Assembly: GCA_963850605.1 (NCBI GenBank)
Contig: CAWKLX010000006.1
Location: forward strand, 248,001-312,000
DNA length: 64,000 bases
Reading direction: 5' to 3'
DNA from: BOG-908 sp963850605
Lineage (GTDB): Bacteria; Pseudomonadota; Alphaproteobacteria; Acetobacterales; Acetobacteraceae
Part shown: piece after piece, positions 60,982-64,000 of the stretch
Layout: each line of letters opens with the position of its first letter
How positions within the stretch are numbered: position 1 is the first letter of the stretch
Notes under the pieces: generated by a model
What the model saw: the letters and a program-made list of their open reading frames with translations, nothing else
What the model was told of the DNA's origin: nothing
Database searches by the model: none
Program-made: the position numbers and the translations under genes

Positions 60982-62820
60982 ATGCAGCACAGCCCGCACA
61001 CCGTCCCAGACCTGCTGCCCGCAGCCCCGTCCGACGGCGTCATCACCGGCGAGGCATCCGCCCGCCCGGTGCTGATGGCGCTCAACGCCGGGGCCGTCGT
61101 GGTGGCCGGTCTGTATTTCGGGCAGGAGCTGCTGGTCCCCCTCGTGCTGGCCTCGCTGCTGGCCTTCGTGCTGGCCCCTGCCTGCGCCCTCCTGCAACGC
61201 GCGCGCCTGCCCCGCGTGCTGGCTGTCATACTCGTCGTCGCCCTGGCCACGGCCGCCATCGGCGGCATCGGCGTGGTGGTCGGCCGCCAGCTCGGCCAGC
61301 TCTCCACCAGCCTGCCGCAATACCAATCCCAGGTGCTGGCCAAGTGGCACACGCTCACCTCGAACGGCTTGGTCGCGCGCCTCACCCAGGGCGCCGCGCA
61401 CCCACAAGCGGGCCACGCCGCCACCGGCCCCGCCACCGCGCTCGGCCTGGGCGACACGTCGGGTCTGGCCTTGGCCAAGACCCTGGCGCTGCCGCTGCTC
61501 AGCCCGCTGGCCACCGCCGGCATCGTGCTGGTCTTCACCATCTTCATCCTGCTCAGCAGCGAGGATCTGCGCGACCGGCTGGTGCGGCTGGTGGGGCGGC
61601 GCGACCTGCACCGCACCATCCTGGCGATGAACGACGCGGCGCGCCGCCTGTCGCGCTACTTCCTCTACCAGCTCGGCATCAACAGCGCGTTCGGCGTGTT
61701 CATCGGCGCCAGCCTGTTCGCCGCCGGCCTGCCCAACCCCGTGCTGTGGGGCATCCTGGCCGCCCTCATGCGCTTCGTCCCCTTCATCGGCACGCCCATC
61801 GCGCTGATCCCGCCGCTGCTGCTGGCCGTCGCCGTCGTCCCCGGCTGGTCGCTGGCCATCATCATCCTCGTCGTGTTCCTGGGCGGCGAGCTGATCATGG
61901 GCCAGGTCGTCGAACCCCTGATCTACGGCCACAGCACCGGCCTTTCGCCGATCGCCGTCATTGTCGCCACGGCCTTCTGGGCCCTGCTCTGGGGACCGGT
62001 CGGGCTGCTGATGGCGACGCCGCTCACCGTGTGCCTGGTGGTGGTGGGCCGGCACGTCGAAAAACTGGCGTTCTTCGACGTGATCCTGGGCGACACGCCC
62101 CCGCTGGAACCCGCCGAAACGTTTTACCAGCGCGCGCTGGAGGGCAACGCCTCGGTCCTGCTGCACGGCGCCCGCGCCCAGATCGCCGCCAGCTCGCTGG
62201 TCGATTACTACGATGCGGTCGCCCTGCGCGGCCTGGCGCTGGCCCAAGGCGACCTGGCGCGAGACGCGCTGGCCTTCGAACGGCTGGAGGCGATACACGC
62301 CCAAATCGGCGTGCTGCTCACCCAGCTCGCCCGGTTCGCCCTGCCCGGCGCCTCCGCGGCGCCCCCGTCCGGCTGGGACCGGGAGGGCGCGATCCTCTGC
62401 ATCCCGGGCCGCGGCCAGTTGGACGACCTGGCCGCCACCATGGCCGTCCAGGTGCTGTGCGCCGCCGGTTTCGGCGCCCGGACCGAGCCCAACCTGGTGC
62501 TGGGCGGCACCGAGGAGACCGCGCCGCTCGCCGGCACGCGCCTCTGCTGCCTCTCGGTGCTGGAGGAGGGGAGCTCCGCCTCCGGCATCCGCTACTTCGT
62601 CCGCCGCATCCAGAAGCGCATCCCCGGCGCGGTCATCGTGGTGTGCCTGTGGCATGCGAGCAGCGGCAGCCCGCTGCTCGCGGCGCTCCGGTCGAGCGGC
62701 GACGAGGAGCATCTCGTCCTGTCGCTGGGCGAGCTGGTGGCGCTCGCGCATGCCTTGTCCGAACGGCGCGAGACCCAGCCCAGCCCGCCCGCGCGCAACG
62801 CGGCCGCCCTGACCGCGTAG
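60982..62820 (+). CDS. AI-2E/PerM-family transporter with a C-terminal extra domain
   Basis: A 612-residue protein. Residues about 25-380 form the AI-2E exporter-like domain, with membrane helices and the conserved PNPVLWGILAALMRFVPFIG and GELIMGQVVEPLIYGHSTGL blocks. Residues about 390-600 are soluble and read as helices plus a Rossmann-like part (AILCIPGRGQLDDLAATMAV and EGSSASGIRYFVRRIQKRIP). This tail is not in the standard family, which ends near 350-400 residues. The tail may sense or bind a ligand. Role is inferred; AI-2E members export quorum-sensing or other small molecules. Confidence 0.75.
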   Translation: MQHSPHTVPDLLPAAPSDGVITGEASARPVLMALNAGAVVVAGLYFGQELLVPLVLASLLAFVLAPACALLQRARLPRVLAVILVVALATAAIGGIGVVVGRQLGQLSTSLPQYQSQVLAKWHTLTSNGLVARLTQGAAHPQAGHAATGPATALGLGDTSGLALAKTLALPLLSPLATAGIVLVFTIFILLSSEDLRDRLVRLVGRRDLHRTILAMNDAARRLSRYFLYQLGINSAFGVFIGASLFAAGLPNPVLWGILAALMRFVPFIGTPIALIPPLLLAVAVVPGWSLAIIILVVFLGGELIMGQVVEPLIYGHSTGLSPIAVIVATAFWALLWGPVGLLMATPLTVCLVVVGRHVEKLAFFDVILGDTPPLEPAETFYQRALEGNASVLLHGARAQIAASSLVDYYDAVALRGLALAQGDLARDALAFERLEAIHAQIGVLLTQLARFALPGASAAPPSGWDREGAILCIPGRGQLDDLAATMAVQVLCAAGFGARTEPNLVLGGTEETAPLAGTRLCCLSVLEEGSSASGIRYFVRRIQKRIPGAVIVVCLWHASSGSPLLAALRSSGDEEHLVLSLGELVALAHALSERRETQPSPPARNAAALTA

Positions 62821-62845
62821 TGGCTGCAATCCAGGGAGATCGAGC

Positions 62846-64000
62846 ATGAGCCAGCCGCCCACGCCGCCGGCCGGGCCGGCGCGACCGGCGGGCGGTTCGC
62901 GCCATGTCGGCTGGCTGAACGTCGTCGCCGGCGTCGGCCTCGTTCTGGGCGTCGGCGCGGCCGGATGGACGCTGGCCGCCATCTCCGGCGCCCGCGCCAT
63001 CGCCATCGGCCAGACCCAGGAGCTGGTGGCGGCCGAGCACCTCCTCTCCGTGCTGAAGGATCTGGAGACAGGCGAGCGTGGCTACGCCCTGACCGGGGAT
63101 GCCAGCTACCTCGAACCCTACCAGGCGGCGAGCGCGGCCATCCCGGCCTCGCTCGCCGAATTGCGGCGCGACAACGCCGCGTACGACGCCCTGGCATCCG
63201 AGGTCACGGCCAAGCAGGATTTCGCCGTCCGCGTCGTCGCCGCCCGCCGCGACCAGGGGCTGGATGCGGCCATGGCGCTGGTCCGCACCGGCCAGGACAA
63301 GGCGACGATGGACAGCGTACGCACCACCGTCGCGACCCTGCAGGAGCAGGCGCGGGGCCGCATCGCGCGCAGCGACCAAAGCGAGGCGCGGCGCGAACCG
63401 CTGCTGATCGGTGCCGCCGTCCTGTCCATCTTGGCCGCGTTCTCCGCCATCGCGCTGATCGCCAGCCGCCGCCGGCGTGCCGAACGGGCCAGCCGCGACC
63501 TTCTCGGCAGCGTGCTCGACAACGCGCCGGTCGGCCTGGGTTTCTTGGACGGCGGCCTGCGCCTGCGCCAGGTCAACCAGACCCTGGCCGCCATCAACGA
63601 CCAGATTTTCGGCGGCCGGATCGGCGGCAGCCTGTGGGACATGCTCCCCGGTGAGCGGGAAACCCTGGAACCCAGGCTGCGCGCGGTGCTGCAGGGTGGC
63701 CGCGCGGTCACCGGCATCGAAATCTCCGGCCAGACGCGGGACGACCGGCCCAGGACCCACGATTACGAGCTCGGCTTCTTCCCGCTGCCCTCGGCCACCG
63801 GGTTCGGCACCGACGGGGCAGGGCTGGTGGTGCAGGACGTCACCACCCGCCGCCGCGCCGAACGCCGCCTCCGCGACAGCGAGGAACGCTACCGCACGCT
63901 GATCGAGACCAGTGCCGCCATCGTCTGGACCACGCCGCCGGAGGGCATGTTCGAGGGCGCGCAGACCGGCTGGTGCGCCTTCACCGGGCAGACGGCCGCG
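62846..64000 (+). CDS. CHASE3-PAS sensor protein, N-terminal part (partial)
   Basis: The gene continues past the window. Residues 25-50 are a membrane helix (VGWLNVVAGVGLVLGVGAAG), then a CHASE3 domain with the signature DLETGERGYALTGDASYLEP, then a second helix (PLLIGAAVLSILAAFSAIAL). A PAS domain starts at VLDNAPVGLGFLDGGLRLRQ and a second one near SEERYRTLIETSAAIVWTTP. These make a sensor histidine kinase by layout; the kinase core is not in the window. AGGGAG precedes the ATG at 62846. Confidence 0.85.
   Translation, partial: MSQPPTPPAGPARPAGGSRHVGWLNVVAGVGLVLGVGAAGWTLAAISGARAIAIGQTQELVAAEHLLSVLKDLETGERGYALTGDASYLEPYQAASAAIPASLAELRRDNAAYDALASEVTAKQDFAVRVVAARRDQGLDAAMALVRTGQDKATMDSVRTTVATLQEQARGRIARSDQSEARREPLLIGAAVLSILAAFSAIALIASRRRRAERASRDLLGSVLDNAPVGLGFLDGGLRLRQVNQTLAAINDQIFGGRIGGSLWDMLPGERETLEPRLRAVLQGGRAVTGIEISGQTRDDRPRTHDYELGFFPLPSATGFGTDGAGLVVQDVTTRRRAERRLRDSEERYRTLIETSAAIVWTTPPEGMFEGAQTGWCAFTGQTAA

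Noticed and set aside
60817..63006. 729-codon open frame on the minus strand opposite the transporter
   Set aside because: Arg/Gln/Gly-rich low-complexity sequence with no domain; it is antisense to the intact transporter gene.

Overview
This is a GC-rich window with alphaproteobacterial character. An Acetobacteraceae-like or other Rhodospirillales host is my best guess. The clues are a membrane-bound ferritin of the MbfA type, a hopanoid radical-SAM enzyme (HpnH), an alphaproteobacterial APS-reductase-type CysH, multi-haem cytochrome c sequence of the acetic-acid-bacterium type, and two kinds of dispersed intergenic repeat. The placement is inference from protein style, not from a marker-gene comparison.

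Layout. 0-3 kb holds the end of a frameshifted selB, a broken GloVer-repeat exported protein and a selenocysteine tRNA. 3-8.4 kb has two tandem pectinacetylesterase-like secreted hydrolases, a beta-propeller protein, a lone receiver domain, a tiny membrane peptide and cysH. 8.5-12.2 kb has a QueD-like protein, an AsmA-family protein and mbfA. 12.3-20.5 kb has an SDR/small-ORF/PAS-LuxR group, a phosphotriesterase-like hydrolase, a SWIB protein, dnaB, an EcsC protein and a second SDR. 20.5-25 kb is a P450 plus flavin monooxygenase pair with a divergent TetR gene and a clear operator, followed by a UDP-glucuronate decarboxylase-like gene. 25-31 kb has a photolyase-like protein, fusA, an EamA transporter and radC. 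31-39.4 kb has a broken tri-haem cytochrome c, psiE, an amidase, two OmpA-type porin-like genes, a DUF3429 gene and an MHS-type transporter. 39.6-48.7 kb has hpnH, tlyA, a DEAD-box helicase, GH15, DoxX and GH44 genes. 48.7-57.2 kb has suhB, a ParE-type toxin-antitoxin pair, an EF-P modification set (efp, epmB, epmA) with a c-di-GMP phosphodiesterase between, secB and a serine protease. 57.2-60.5 kb is a lower-GC accessory strip with broken genes, a decayed IS1595-type element and an odd tRNA. The window ends with a receiver gene, an AI-2E/PerM-family membrane protein and a CHASE3-PAS sensor that runs off the edge.

Genes that work together: efp-epmB-epmA form a beta-lysylation module for elongation factor P. 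The P450 and monooxygenase probably form a TetR-controlled oxidation operon. The selenocysteine tRNA and selB belong to one pathway, but selB as written cannot be translated in one frame.

The strongest general oddity is that almost all large genes are intact, while a small set (selB, the GloVer gene, the cytochrome c, the transposase and a small gene near 60.3 kb) each carry one or more frame breaks, and nearly all of these are single-base gains. Either these loci are real insertion-biased pseudogenes or the assembly has local insertion errors; raw reads would decide.
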